Shown here one piece after another: positions 8,927 through 17,700 of a DNA stretch of 35,843 nucleotides. The stretch is from Azonexus sp. Its GTDB lineage: Bacteria; Pseudomonadota; Gammaproteobacteria; Burkholderiales; Rhodocyclaceae. The stretch lies in assembly GCA_030824535.1 (NCBI GenBank), contig JAVBXO010000074.1, positions 1 through 35,843 of the forward strand. The letters are read 5' to 3'. Below the pieces are notes generated by a model that saw only the letters and a program-made list of their open reading frames with translations, made no database searches and had not been told where the DNA came from. Both the position numbers and the translations under genes were made by a program. The stretch's first letter is position 1. Every line of letters begins with the position of its first letter.

Positions 8927-9973
8927 TTACTTGGCGCCGGAAAGAATCCACTTGACCAGCGTCTTGATGTCCTCATCGGCCAGATGGCCATTCGGCGGCA
9001 TCGGAATCGAACCCCAGGCACCAGCGCCGCCCGCCTTGACCTTGGCGACCAGCTTGCCTTCAGCATCGGGCTGCCCCGCGTAGCGCGTCATGACTTCGTT
9101 GTAGCCGGGGCCAACAATCTTGCTCTTCATGCCATGACAAGCCATGCAGCCGCTCTTGGTCGCCAGTTCCATGGTAGTCGCTTCCGCGGCCTTCTTGGCG
9201 GCTTCCGGACCGAGCGTACGGGTGCCGCGCACCGGGCCGAAGCTGCGGTACTGCTCAGCCAACTCCCCGTGGGCGGTACGAGCGTACTCCGGCAAGGTCG
9301 AACCGATCAGGACTTCCGGCTTGCAGTTCTTCATGCAGGCCTTGTTGTCCGTATCCGGCTTGCCACCATTGCCGATGCCGCCCTTCTTGGCCGATGCGCC
9401 CGGCCACATGCCGTGGTCGGTGGTCATGCCGTTGCGGTTGGGCAGCAGCTTCTGGACGTCGCCAATGTTCTTGTCGGACAGCGTGAAGTCACCCGGGACG
9501 ATTTCCTGCAGATTCAGCAGGTAAGCCAGGATGGCGTAAACCTCGTCCGGCTTCAGCGACTTCGGCGCGGTCCACGGCATGGCGCGCTGGATGTAGTCGA
9601 AAACCGTCGAAATCGTCGACACCTTGGTGAAGGTCGTGCGCTGCGGCAATTCACCGGAGGACAAGCCCTTGACGCGCCCGGTCTTGATGTCGTCTGCCGT
9701 CGTGCCACCGGCCAGCGGCGTGAACACTTCGTTCGACTCGCCAAAGGAGCCATGGCAAGACGCGCACTTTTCCTCGAACAACTCATTGCCGCGCTCGACA
9801 TTGCCCGATCCCTTGGGCAAGCCCTTGAAATCCGGACGCACGTCGATGTCCCAGGCCTTGACCTCAGCCGAGGTAGCCGGACGGCCGACGCCCTTGAAGC
9901 TGTCAAAAGCGAATGTTGCGGTCGACGCCCCCACAAGGGCCAAAACCAGAATCGATTTAGAGAACCTGGACAT
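8927..9973 (-). CDS. soxD: SoxD, diheme cytochrome subunit of the SoxCD sulfur dehydrogenase
   Basis: A 348-residue exported diheme cytochrome c that takes electrons from the molybdenum subunit SoxC. Heme motifs are CASCH (Cys70-His74) and CMACH (Cys276-His280), each in its own cytochrome domain, with a linker holding a cysteine pair (Cys213, Cys217) that recurs in the family. A Sec signal peptide covers about residues 1-23. The start at 9973 is preferred over 10144, which would add 57 arginine-rich residues that do not look real; GGGGAG lies just upstream. The gene overlaps the soxC end by 17 bases, indicating translational coupling. Confidence 0.95.
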   Translation of the reverse strand: MSRFSKSILVLALVGASTATFAFDSFKGVGRPATSAEVKAWDIDVRPDFKGLPKGSGNVERGNELFEEKCASCHGSFGESNEVFTPLAGGTTADDIKTGRVKGLSSGELPQRTTFTKVSTISTVFDYIQRAMPWTAPKSLKPDEVYAILAYLLNLQEIVPGDFTLSDKNIGDVQKLLPNRNGMTTDHGMWPGASAKKGGIGNGGKPDTDNKACMKNCKPEVLIGSTLPEYARTAHGELAEQYRSFGPVRGTRTLGPEAAKKAAEATTMELATKSGCMACHGMKSKIVGPGYNEVMTRYAGQPDAEGKLVAKVKAGGAGAWGSIPMPPNGHLADEDIKTLVKWILSGAK

Positions 9974-11303
9974 TTGTAATCTCCCCGCTTTCAACCACTT
10001 TCCAGGACTGGATTGCATTGTTGTGATAGATCGACTTGGTGCCGCGCACCTTGCGCAGTTGGCCGTAGGTCGGCTGCACAAAGCCAGTTTCGTCAATCGC
10101 GCGCGATTGCAGGATCGCCGGCTTGCCGTCCCAGACCCAAGCAATATTGAAACGGGTCAGCGCCTTGTTCTGCACCGGACCTTCGATACGCGCGGTCTGC
10201 CAGTTGATGCCACCGTCGAAGGAGACATCGACCTGCTTGATCTTGCCGCGACCGGACCAGGCGACGCCGGAAACGTTGTAGAAGCCCTTGTCGAGCAGGG
10301 TCTGGCCGCCAGACGGGGTGGTAATGACCGACTTGGCTTCCTGGATCGAGGTGTATTGACGATGCAAACCGTTCGGCTGCAAGTCGATGTAATGCACGGC
10401 CTCGTCCTTGGTCGCGTAGGGCTGGTCACCGACTTCGATACGGCGCAGCCACTTGACCCAGGACACGCCCTGCACGCCCGGCACGACCAGGCGCAGCGGA
10501 TAGCCGTTTTCCGGACGCAGCATTTCGCCGTTCATGCCGTAGGCAACGAAAACTTCGCCGGACTCGACCATTTCCATGGGAATGGTACGGGTCATCGACG
10601 AGCCGTCAGCGCCTTCGGCCAGCACATAGCGGGCCTTCTTGTAATCGACGCCGCAATCTTCGAGCAGCAGCTTCAGCGGCACGCCGGTGAATTCCGAGCA
10701 GGAAAGCATGCCGTGCGTGTATTGCACGGTCGGCACGGCGACGTTGCCCCACTCCAGGCCGGTATTGGCACCGCATTCGATGAAGTGAATGCGCGACACC
10801 GACGGCAAGCGCATCAGCTCGTCCATGGTGTAGACCTTGGGCTTTTTGAGCAGCGAATCGTCGGAGCCGTTGATCATCAGGCGATGACGTGACGGATCGA
10901 TGTCGTGCCAGCCCTGGTGATGGCGCTCGAAATGCAGACCGGACGGCGTGATGATGCCGAACAGGCCTTGCAGCGGGCAGAAGGAAACCGAGGCACCGCC
11001 AACGCGGGCCAGACCCGGCGACTCGCGGCGCAGCAGCTGGCTCTCGTACTTCGACGGCATGCCGTAGGGACGGGTTGCCACGGGCTGACCGAGCGAGGTC
11101 GACCATTCCGGCAGAGTCAGGATCGCCGGATCACCTTCGCTGGCACGCGCGGCCAGCGGTGCAGCAATCGCTGCGCCAGCGGCAAGGAAGCTCTTGCGCA
11201 GGAAATCGCGCCGACCGGCGGCGACGGCCTTGACTTGTTCTTCCGACAGGAAGTTTTCCGGAGCGGGCCGCAAACGCCCCGGTTTATTGACGATATCACC
11301 CAT
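9957..11303 (-). CDS. soxC: SoxC, molybdenum-cofactor subunit of the SoxCD sulfur dehydrogenase
   Basis: A 448-residue protein of the sulfite oxidase family. SoxCD oxidises the sulfane sulfur on SoxY by six electrons, allowing complete thiosulfate oxidation to sulfate. The Mo-coordinating cysteine is Cys177 in HFIECGANTG, and the C-terminal dimerisation domain of the family is present. A twin-arginine signal (RRDFLRKSFL, residues 31-40) comes after an N-terminal extension of 30 residues, a SoxC habit. GGAGGGGAG precedes the ATG. It starts 5 bases after the upstream regulator gene stops, so the regulator is the first gene of the operon. Confidence 0.96.
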   Translation of the reverse strand: MGDIVNKPGRLRPAPENFLSEEQVKAVAAGRRDFLRKSFLAAGAAIAAPLAARASEGDPAILTLPEWSTSLGQPVATRPYGMPSKYESQLLRRESPGLARVGGASVSFCPLQGLFGIITPSGLHFERHHQGWHDIDPSRHRLMINGSDDSLLKKPKVYTMDELMRLPSVSRIHFIECGANTGLEWGNVAVPTVQYTHGMLSCSEFTGVPLKLLLEDCGVDYKKARYVLAEGADGSSMTRTIPMEMVESGEVFVAYGMNGEMLRPENGYPLRLVVPGVQGVSWVKWLRRIEVGDQPYATKDEAVHYIDLQPNGLHRQYTSIQEAKSVITTPSGGQTLLDKGFYNVSGVAWSGRGKIKQVDVSFDGGINWQTARIEGPVQNKALTRFNIAWVWDGKPAILQSRAIDETGFVQPTYGQLRKVRGTKSIYHNNAIQSWKVVESGEITNVQVL

Positions 11304-11308
11304 AAGGA

Positions 11309-11671
11309 TTACTCCCCTCCACTTATCAATTTGGCTTGCTGCAAGGATTTGTTACCGACAACACCGAGAAAATCCCCCAGGTCGCGACTGGCGACGGTGA
11401 TGCTGACTGTTCGGCAAATGTCGACAAAATTCGGATCGATGACGCGATAGAGCACGGAATTGCCTTCCCGGCGCCGATCCAGCACGCCGGCCCGATACAG
11501 GATGTTCAGATGGCGCGAGACATTGGCCTGGGTCAGGCCGATCTTCTGCACGACATCATTGACCGGGCGCTCTTCAGCACACAGACAGGACAAAATGCGC
11601 AAACGCGTCGGGTCGGCCAGCAACCCGAAGTAATGCGCCACCTGCTCGAAAACCCGCTGCGTCTCGTCCAT
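11309..11671 (-). CDS. ArsR-family transcriptional repressor of the sox operon (SoxR/SqrR-like)
   Basis: A 120-residue winged-helix regulator. The recognition region is VVQKIGLTQANVSRHLNILYRAGVLDRRREGN, with the ArsR HTH and wing clearly visible. Cys29, Cys31 and Cys86 are placed so that one of the first pair and Cys86 could form the reactive dithiol known in BigR/SqrR-type persulfide sensors; which pairs is inferred, and no metal-binding ELCVCDL motif is present. It is first in the sox operon and probably represses itself and soxCDYZAXB until reduced sulfur is present. The Shine-Dalgarno sequence is weak, which fits low expression. Confidence 0.88.
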   Translation of the reverse strand: MDETQRVFEQVAHYFGLLADPTRLRILSCLCAEERPVNDVVQKIGLTQANVSRHLNILYRAGVLDRRREGNSVLYRVIDPNFVDICRTVSITVASRDLGDFLGVVGNKSLQQAKLISGGE

Positions 11672-11698
11672 AACTTGTTTTGATTTTGATCAATAATC

Positions 11699-11727
11699 AC
11701 TGTATAACTATATACGTATATCGTCAA
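11699..11727 (-). promoter_or_regulatory. Predicted sigma-70 promoter of the regulator-sox operon
   Basis: On the minus strand TTGACG (11727-11722) and TACAGT (11704-11699) are separated by 17 bases, a good sigma-70 arrangement 28 bases before the regulator start codon. The spacer contains a perfect 12-base palindrome, placing a bound repressor directly under RNA polymerase. Confidence 0.55.
11710..11721. promoter_or_regulatory. Candidate operator, palindrome ATATACGTATAT
   Basis: A perfect 12-base AT-rich palindrome lies inside the predicted promoter spacer upstream of the ArsR-family gene. ArsR-family repressors bind short AT-rich inverted repeats in this position, so it is the best candidate site for the adjacent regulator. 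Confidence 0.55.
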
Positions 11728-11736
11728 CTTCGAATA

Positions 11737-11753
11737 TTGTTGCAATGCAACAA
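11737..11753. promoter_or_regulatory. Second palindrome in the sox/fcc divergent region
   Basis: TTGTTGCAATGCAACAA is a perfect inverted repeat with 8-base arms around one central base. It is upstream of the sox -35 box and between the two divergent transcription units. It could be a second operator or an activator site; the binding protein is unknown. Confidence 0.45.
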
Positions 11754-11859
11754 GCGTATTCGTGGAAAGCTAATTACACATTGGTCGATGCCAGCCAGCG
11801 GCGACGACGATAGAATCGACCGAGCCAATTCTTGGATAACATTCAGAGGAGATGTGAAG

Positions 11860-12165
11860 ATGAAGCTGTTTGCCCCCATCGCGGCACTTTGCCTGCTGGC
11901 TGCTGCCAGCAGCGCCCAGGCCGCCGATCCGAATCTCGGTCGCAACCTGGCCGCCACCTGCGCCAACTGCCACGGCACCAACGGCAATGCCGTCAAGGGC
12001 GCCGGCATCGATGCCCTGTCCGGCATGCCCAAGGACAAGACCCTGCAGAAGCTCGCCGACTTCAAGAGCGGCGACAAGCCGGCCTCGATCATGCACCAGA
12101 TCGCCAAGGGTTACACCGACGAGCAGCTGGATCTGATCGCGACCTACTTCGCCGCACAAAAATAA
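11860..12165 (+). CDS. Monoheme c-type cytochrome, partner of the sulfide dehydrogenase flavoprotein (FccA/SoxE type)
   Basis: A 101-residue exported class I cytochrome c with one heme site, CANCH (Cys34, Cys37, His38), and a signal peptide ending near residue 21 (SSAQA-AD). The start at 11860 is supported by AGAGGAG upstream; the longer in-frame ORF from 11680 adds residues without a signal-peptide character. The flavoprotein gene starts 12 bases later, so this is very probably its electron-accepting subunit. Diheme FccA proteins are about twice this size, so this is the small monoheme version. It diverges from the sox operon and probably shares control with it. Confidence 0.88.
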   Translation: MKLFAPIAALCLLAAASSAQAADPNLGRNLAATCANCHGTNGNAVKGAGIDALSGMPKDKTLQKLADFKSGDKPASIMHQIAKGYTDEQLDLIATYFAAQK

Positions 12166-12177
12166 AGGGAGACCAAG

Positions 12178-13455
12178 ATGATGCTGATGAAACGACGTGA
12201 TTTCCTGAAGGTCGGCGCGGCAGCCAGCGCCATGGCTTCGCTCTACGGCTGTGCCGGCGGTGGCAAGGCCAGCGGCCATGTGGTCGTCGTCGGGGGCGGC
12301 TACGGCGGTGCGACAGTCGCCAAGTACCTGCGCATGTGGAGCGAAGGCGGCGTGCAGGTCACGCTGATCGAGCGCAACCCGAGCTTTATCTCCTGCCCGA
12401 TTTCCAATCTGGTCATTGGCGGCCAGAAGACCATGGAAGACATCACCGTCAGCTATGACGGCCTGAAGAGCAAATGGGGCGTGCGCGTCATCCAGGACGA
12501 AGTTGCTGCGGTCAACGCCGAAAAGAAGACGATTTCCCTGAAATCGGGCAGCAGCCTGAGCTACGACCGCCTAGTGCTGTCACCGGGTGTCGATTTCATG
12601 TGGGACGAGATCCCGGCACTCAAGAGCGCCGACGCCCAGGGCAAGATCCTCCACGCCTGGAAGGCCGGCCCGCAAACCGTCGCCCTGCGCAAACAACTCG
12701 AAGACCTGAAGGATGGCGGCACCTACGCCATTTCCATTCCGAAAGCGCCTTACCGCTGCCCGCCCGGTCCCTACGAGCGCGCCTGCCTGGTGGCCAATTA
12801 CTTCAAGCAGAGCAAGCCCAAGTCCAAGGTCGTCATCCTCGACGCCAACGAAGATGTGATGTCGAAGAAAGGCCTGTTCACCAAGGCCTGGAGCGATCTG
12901 TACAAGGGCATCATCGAGTACCGCAACAACAGCGAGGTCAAGGACGTCGAAGTCGCCAGCAACACTGCCATCCTCGAATTCGACAAGTTCAAGGCCGACG
13001 TGCTGAACATCATCCCGCCGCATCGCGCCGGTGACATCGCGCACAAGTCGGGCATCAAGCTGATCAACAACCGCTGGGTGGACGTCAATTGGCTGTCGAT
13101 GGAATCGACCAGCACACCGGGCATCCACATCCTCGGCGACGCGATCTTCCCGGCCCCGACCATGCCGAAGTCCGGCCACATGGCCAACCAGCACGGCAAA
13201 CTCGCCGCCGCGGCGATCCTTAACCAGCTCGCCGGCCATGAACCGAATCCGAACCCGGTGGTGATGAACACCTGCTACAGCTTTGTCGACAGCAAGAACG
13301 TCATCCACGTTTCGTCGGTGCACCAGTACGACGCCGCGACCAAGACCGTGCAACCGGTCAAGGGCGCCGGTGGCGTTTCGGCTGCACGTAACGAACTCGA
13401 AGGCAAGGTAGCACTGGGCTGGGCCAAGAACATCTGGGCCGACATGCTGGCCTGA
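12178..13455 (+). CDS. fccB: Flavocytochrome c sulfide dehydrogenase, FAD subunit (FccB/SoxF)
   Basis: Periplasmic FAD enzyme of 425 residues that oxidises sulfide and passes electrons to the cytochrome encoded just before it. A Tat signal (KRRDFLKVGAAAS) starts the protein, the FAD-binding glycine motif is VVVVGGGYGG (35-44), Cys73 in FISCPISNLVIGG corresponds to the cysteine that holds FAD covalently in characterised FccB, and Cys194 (YRCPPGPYE) and Cys366 (NTCYSFVD) correspond to the redox-active disulfide. Length fits the family. GGGAG precedes the start; ATGs at 12181 and 12187 are also possible. A strong terminator follows. Confidence 0.95.
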   Translation: MMLMKRRDFLKVGAAASAMASLYGCAGGGKASGHVVVVGGGYGGATVAKYLRMWSEGGVQVTLIERNPSFISCPISNLVIGGQKTMEDITVSYDGLKSKWGVRVIQDEVAAVNAEKKTISLKSGSSLSYDRLVLSPGVDFMWDEIPALKSADAQGKILHAWKAGPQTVALRKQLEDLKDGGTYAISIPKAPYRCPPGPYERACLVANYFKQSKPKSKVVILDANEDVMSKKGLFTKAWSDLYKGIIEYRNNSEVKDVEVASNTAILEFDKFKADVLNIIPPHRAGDIAHKSGIKLINNRWVDVNWLSMESTSTPGIHILGDAIFPAPTMPKSGHMANQHGKLAAAAILNQLAGHEPNPNPVVMNTCYSFVDSKNVIHVSSVHQYDAATKTVQPVKGAGGVSAARNELEGKVALGWAKNIWADMLA

Positions 13456-13473
13456 TCAGTATTTCCCGAGCAC

Positions 13474-13505
13474 AAAAAAGCCGCGAGCAATTCGCGGCTT
13501 TTTTC
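13474..13505. terminator. Bidirectional Rho-independent terminator
   Basis: AAAAGCCGCGA and TCGCGGCTTTT pair around a short loop, with runs of A before and T after. It ends the fcc unit on the plus strand and can also serve the converging cytochrome c4 gene on the minus strand. Confidence 0.9.
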
Positions 13506-13546
13506 ATGGTCGACCGCAGATTCAGAAAATCTGCGGCGAAATCAGC

Positions 13547-14161
13547 TTACTCGAGTGTCGCGATGTACTCGGCGACGGCATTGCGTTCCAGCTCGGTGAG
13601 CTTGGAGGCGACGGTATGCATGACGGCATTGTCGTTGTTGCGCTCACGCGAGTTGAACTGCTTGAGCTGATCCTCGACATAACGCGGATGCTGGCCAGCA
13701 AGGCGCGGCAATTGCGGCGTCCCCAGGCCTTGCGGACCATGGCAACTGGCGCATGCCGGCAGACCACTGAACTGGTTGCCGCGGTTGAAGATGTATTTGC
13801 CGACCGCCAGCAATTCCGCATCCTTGACCTTGCGCCCACCGAACTTTTTGGCTTCGAAATACGCCCCGAGCGCCTTCATCTCGAGCGGCGTCAATTCCTC
13901 GGCCTGCGGCTTCATGGTGTCGCTCTTGCGCTTGCCGGACTGAAAATCGGCCAGCTGACGCGCGATGTACTCGGAATGCTGACCAGCCAGGCGCGGAAAA
14001 ACCGGGCTGGCCGACTCGCCTTCGAGGCCGTGACAAAGGAAACAGCGCCCGGAAACGATTTCCTCAGCCCGCGCCAGATCGACCTTGTCGGCCGCTACCG
14101 CAGTAAAGGAAAACGCTGCGGCACAGGCCACCGTCAGCAAATACGAACCCAGCTTGTGCAT
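13547..14161 (-). CDS. Diheme cytochrome c4-type protein
   Basis: A 204-residue exported cytochrome made of two homologous class I domains. Heme sites are CFLCH (Cys40-His44) and CASCH (Cys137-His141), each followed by the c4-typical segment PRLAGQH and a later methionine region (DTMKP; NAVMHTVA) that would supply the axial ligand. Cytochromes c4 carry electrons in the periplasm to terminal oxidases, which would suit electrons from Sox and FccAB. The start at 14161 gives a normal signal peptide; a longer ORF from 14185 adds eight residues. The gene is leftward, converges with fccAB at a shared terminator, and lies 63 bases downstream of dut. Confidence 0.9.
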   Translation of the reverse strand: MHKLGSYLLTVACAAAFSFTAVAADKVDLARAEEIVSGRCFLCHGLEGESASPVFPRLAGQHSEYIARQLADFQSGKRKSDTMKPQAEELTPLEMKALGAYFEAKKFGGRKVKDAELLAVGKYIFNRGNQFSGLPACASCHGPQGLGTPQLPRLAGQHPRYVEDQLKQFNSRERNNDNAVMHTVASKLTELERNAVAEYIATLE

Positions 14162-14179
14162 GTCCCGCCCCTTATATAA

Positions 14180-14207
14180 AAGCAAATCATTAAATCGTAA
14201 TTTGCTT
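14180..14207. repeat. AT-rich inverted repeat upstream of the cytochrome c4 gene
   Basis: AAGCAAAT (14180-14187) and ATTTGCTT (14200-14207) are perfect inverted copies around a 12-base AT-rich centre. It fills much of the gap between dut and the cytochrome gene, where an AT-rich TATATAAG lies on the minus strand. It may be an operator for the cytochrome gene or mark the left edge of the acquired island. Confidence 0.5.
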
Positions 14208-14224
14208 ACACCCTCCTTTCAAGC

Positions 14225-14689
14225 TCAGGCGTGACCGGTACTGCCGAAACCACCGGTACCCCGCTCGGTTTCAGTCGAGAACTCATCCGTAAAATGCAAT
14301 GCAACCTGCATAACAGGTTGGAACATCAACTGAGCGATGCGGTCACCAGGCTCAACATGGAACGGCTTATCGCCATCGTTGGCCAAGATGACGCAAATTT
14401 CGCCGTGGTAATCCGAATCAATGACACCGATGCCTTGGGCTACGCGAATTCCGTACTTTAACGATAACCCGGAACGCGAAGCCACTACGGCGACAAGCCC
14501 AGGGTCCATCATGTTGAGAGCAATCCCGGTCTCAACCAACAAGCGCCCTCCGGGCAAAATTGTGACGCCCCCTTCCAGGCAAGCACGCAAGTCCATAGCA
14601 GCAGAACCATCAGTTGCATAGGTAGGAGTGGGAATGCTGTTACCCAGCAACGGGTTGACGATTTTGGCTTCAATACGACGTCTGAACAT
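14225..14689 (-). CDS. dut: dUTPase (complete, divergent type)
   Basis: Trimeric-type dUTP diphosphatase of 154 residues, converting dUTP to dUMP so uracil stays out of DNA. All five motifs are present: [11 protein letters not shown] (26-36), [11 protein letters not shown] (71-81), [11 protein letters not shown] with catalytic Asp91 and Tyr94, GDRIAQ (115-120), and [10 protein letters not shown] (143-152). The motif II-III region ([11 protein letters not shown]) differs from the GHKHGIVLGN form usual in gamma- and betaproteobacteria and resembles phage, plasmid or Gram-positive types. G+C is lower than in housekeeping neighbours, except near the 3-prime end. GAGGAA precedes the ATG. It lies 63 bases after the helicase gene and is probably co-transcribed. 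See the native dut stump at 19552-19587. Confidence 0.95.
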   Translation of the reverse strand: MFRRRIEAKIVNPLLGNSIPTPTYATDGSAAMDLRACLEGGVTILPGGRLLVETGIALNMMDPGLVAVVASRSGLSLKYGIRVAQGIGVIDSDYHGEICVILANDGDKPFHVEPGDRIAQLMFQPVMQVALHFTDEFSTETERGTGGFGSTGHA

Positions 14690-14752
14690 GTTTGTTCCTC
14701 AAAAAATAACTGGAGCTCTCTATAGCGCGAGAAACTATGCGCTGCCACAACT

Positions 14753-17700
14753 TCAAGCGGACATTGACTCCAAAGTGCCCTCATTACCTGTCAGCGCAGA
14801 TTCACCCCCCTCATCCTTTGCTTCATCCGGCGGAAACGCTACAACCTGCCTGGACTCAACATGAATACTGGTAACCGGGGCTTCAACGCAACTCGGGTGG
14901 ATCCCGTGAACTTCCAGCGTCTCAATCAGGTCACGGACGACATCCTCCTTGTGGAGCACGAATGTGGAAGCAAAACATCGCCAGAAGCGCCAGCCGGCCC
15001 GCTCCAGAATGCGCTGCCGACGCATATCGCTATCCCACTGGTCGGGACCATGGTAACGGTCACCATCACACTCAATTGCCAAGCGGCTATCAGCATCACC
15101 CTCGACAACCATATCCAGCCGATAAGAACCCACCGGGACCTGAGGAATGACACGATAGCCTCGCTCCACCAAGAGGTCGAATACCTCACGCTCAAACGGC
15201 GACTCGCAGCGCTCCCGTAGGTTATCTAGCTCCTCTTCCCCTTGGAAGAACGGCGCCTGAAAGTGCTGAATCAACTTCGAGCGCAACTGGTCAGCCTGGC
15301 TCAACTCTTCTGTCTGAAGACTGCGGACCAAGTACATCCGGTCTCGAGCCCGAGAGGCGGCCACGTTGAAGCGCTGGGCAACCATCTCCTGAGTCTGAGC
15401 ATGTGCGTGCCCTGGGGAAGCAACCATGGACAGAAACATGATGTCTCGCTCTTTGCCCTGAAATGTCCGCGCATCACCGCATGTAATTTTGTACTGAGTG
15501 ACCACCTGCTCACCCAGTTCTTCGTTGAGCATTTGCATGATCTTCAAGGCCTGTTCATTCCCTAGCAGCGAGACAACACCAATCGTGCGGCCATCAAAAA
15601 TACGGTTTTCAACGATGGCCCTAATCTCATCAACGATGAAACGAGCCTCAGGCAAGTTGATGTCCTTGTTGCGATAGCCATCGATCACATAGACGTCCAC
15701 AAGCGGTGGGTCCAGGCGCTCAGAGGCCTTTGGCATCCTCAGAGGCTTCAACTCATGGTTGTAAAACTCTCGCTTCGAATACTCGATGATAGGAGCGACA
15801 CACCGAAAATGCTCCCGGAGCATCACGGCGCTCTTGGCAAACACCACCTTAAACAAGTCGTAGATGGACCGCTCAGGGGTCATCTGCGAACGGTAAATGT
15901 CGACTTGATTAGCCAAGAAGCGAGCCATCAGATTCCTGATCTTCTCTTCCTCAAGACCAACACCTTCTGGAGAGACCTGCTTGTCATCACCAACCACCAG
16001 GATTTTCTTGGCCCGGAGAATTGCCGGAAGTGCTGTCAAGTCAGACTGAGAAGCCTCATCAATAATCACTAGATCGAAGCAACCGAAGCTTGCGGGCAGC
16101 GATTCGCAAATTCGGTAGTGCGGCATAATCCAGCACGGAATCGCGCCATTGGCACGTTCAGCCGCAAAGCGGGCATCCTGACGGTAGCGCCCAGCACGGA
16201 TACCCGTGCCCTTCCCAATCTTCTTGATGGCCGAGCGATACGCTTCAAGCGCGGCGCGAACATCGGGTGTCGCGTTTTCAGCCAGCTTCAACCAAGTCCG
16301 CTTGTTAACGGCCTCTTGATATAGCTTCGACAGGTCGCTTTCAAGGTCCATACGAAGCTTGGACAAACGCTTCAACTCATGGCGGCCATCAATTTTGTCG
16401 ACGAAGTTCACCAGCCTGCACAGGCGCCAGACTTCACGCCAATTATCTGGCAGCAAGGCATCATGAGCGCCTGGATGCGCCTCTTTGCGAAGCTTCATCG
16501 CCCATTGCTTTGCCCCGGATGCCTCAATCTGCTGAGTAACCTCTGCGACGGTTTTGAGGCTGCCAGCAAGACCTTGAATTCGACGGAGCTCTTCCACCAG
16601 CTTCGACCAAGCGGTCTGGATGTCGATCTCAGAAGCGTCTGGGTTACCAAGGCGCCTGTTCAGGAATTCACGCAGCTGTTCGGTAATATCACCCTCGCAA
16701 CCGAACAACGCCTTCAGGAACGACTCCTTGACCACCCATGTTTCCGCCAGGCGATGGCGCGTAAGGTGGTGCTGGAGAATTGTCTCAGCCTCCCAGAGCA
16801 GCTCTTTGGAATACGGCGTCTGACCTGCTTTCTGCCACGACGGGAGCAAAAGCTGAACGGCACATGCGACTTCGGCCTCGTCCGTGATACTCAAGGCCAC
16901 CTTGCTGTACAGGTCGATGGTCATGCCGGCCGCAACCAAGCGGTCTGGTTTGGGCTCAAACCGGGGCAGCGAAATCTCGTCGGCCAATGTATTCCAGCGC
17001 ACAAGCAGTGCCTTGCACTGCTGCTGGAACTTGAGGAAGTGAAGAACATGTTCCCAATCTGCCACGGAGGCCGGCTTAGCGCTCACCACCACCACGGAGT
17101 CGAGAATTCGCTTTTGCTCTGCCTTACCGAACATGCCAGCTAACCCAAACGGCTTCTTGCCCTGCGCCAGATTTGAGACGGCCTCTACCAGTTCAAGATT
17201 GGACTCGAATCCCTCTGAGAGCGCTACTGGTTTTGCCAAGAATTGCTTCCGTGCATCAAGTGCGGCGAGGACTTCGTCTTTCAAGGTCAGGAACAAATCC
17301 AGAATTTCATTCTTTGAACTGCGCCGCAGGTACTGCTGCAGCCCATTCGTCCAGGCCTGTTGGACGTTATCAATTTCTTGTAGCAACAACCGAAGGTTGG
17401 ATATCTTCGAAGCCGCAGTCATGGCAGCCTTGACTGTTTCCTGCGTCGTGCTGACAAGCCTTGGCACCACACCATCCGATTCCTGAGTCTTCAGCTCTGA
17501 AAGGCGAGACAGGTCCAGATGCACCTGCAGAAGCCTTCCCGTCTCGGGGAAGTCGGCAATTTGAGGAATCCTCTTGCCTAGATACGCAAGGTCAGCACCC
17601 AACGTCAGCCTTACATCCCGTAAAGCCGAAATCTCCTTGTTCCCGAACTGCGGCCGGTGCTGCTTGTCGATGGTCAGCGTATCTGGGAACCAAGCCACCT

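Noticed and set aside
9312-9345. Extra cysteine pair (ACMKNC) in the SoxD linker as a possible third cofactor site
   Set aside because: A similar cysteine pair is recalled from other SoxD proteins, so it is probably a normal family trait.
9973-10144. Extended N-terminus for SoxD
   Set aside because: The 57 added residues overlap soxC by about 190 bases and lack a signal peptide; the start at 9973 has both a ribosome site and a signal peptide.
6898-10892. Long plus-strand frames opposite soxX/soxA and soxD/soxC (338, 331 and 422 codons)
   Set aside because: They mirror confirmed Sox genes and have no recognisable motifs or ribosome sites.
11680-11859. Extended N-terminus for the FccA-type cytochrome
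   Set aside because: The added residues run through the divergent promoter region, do not form a signal peptide, and a strong AGAGGAG favours the start at 11860.
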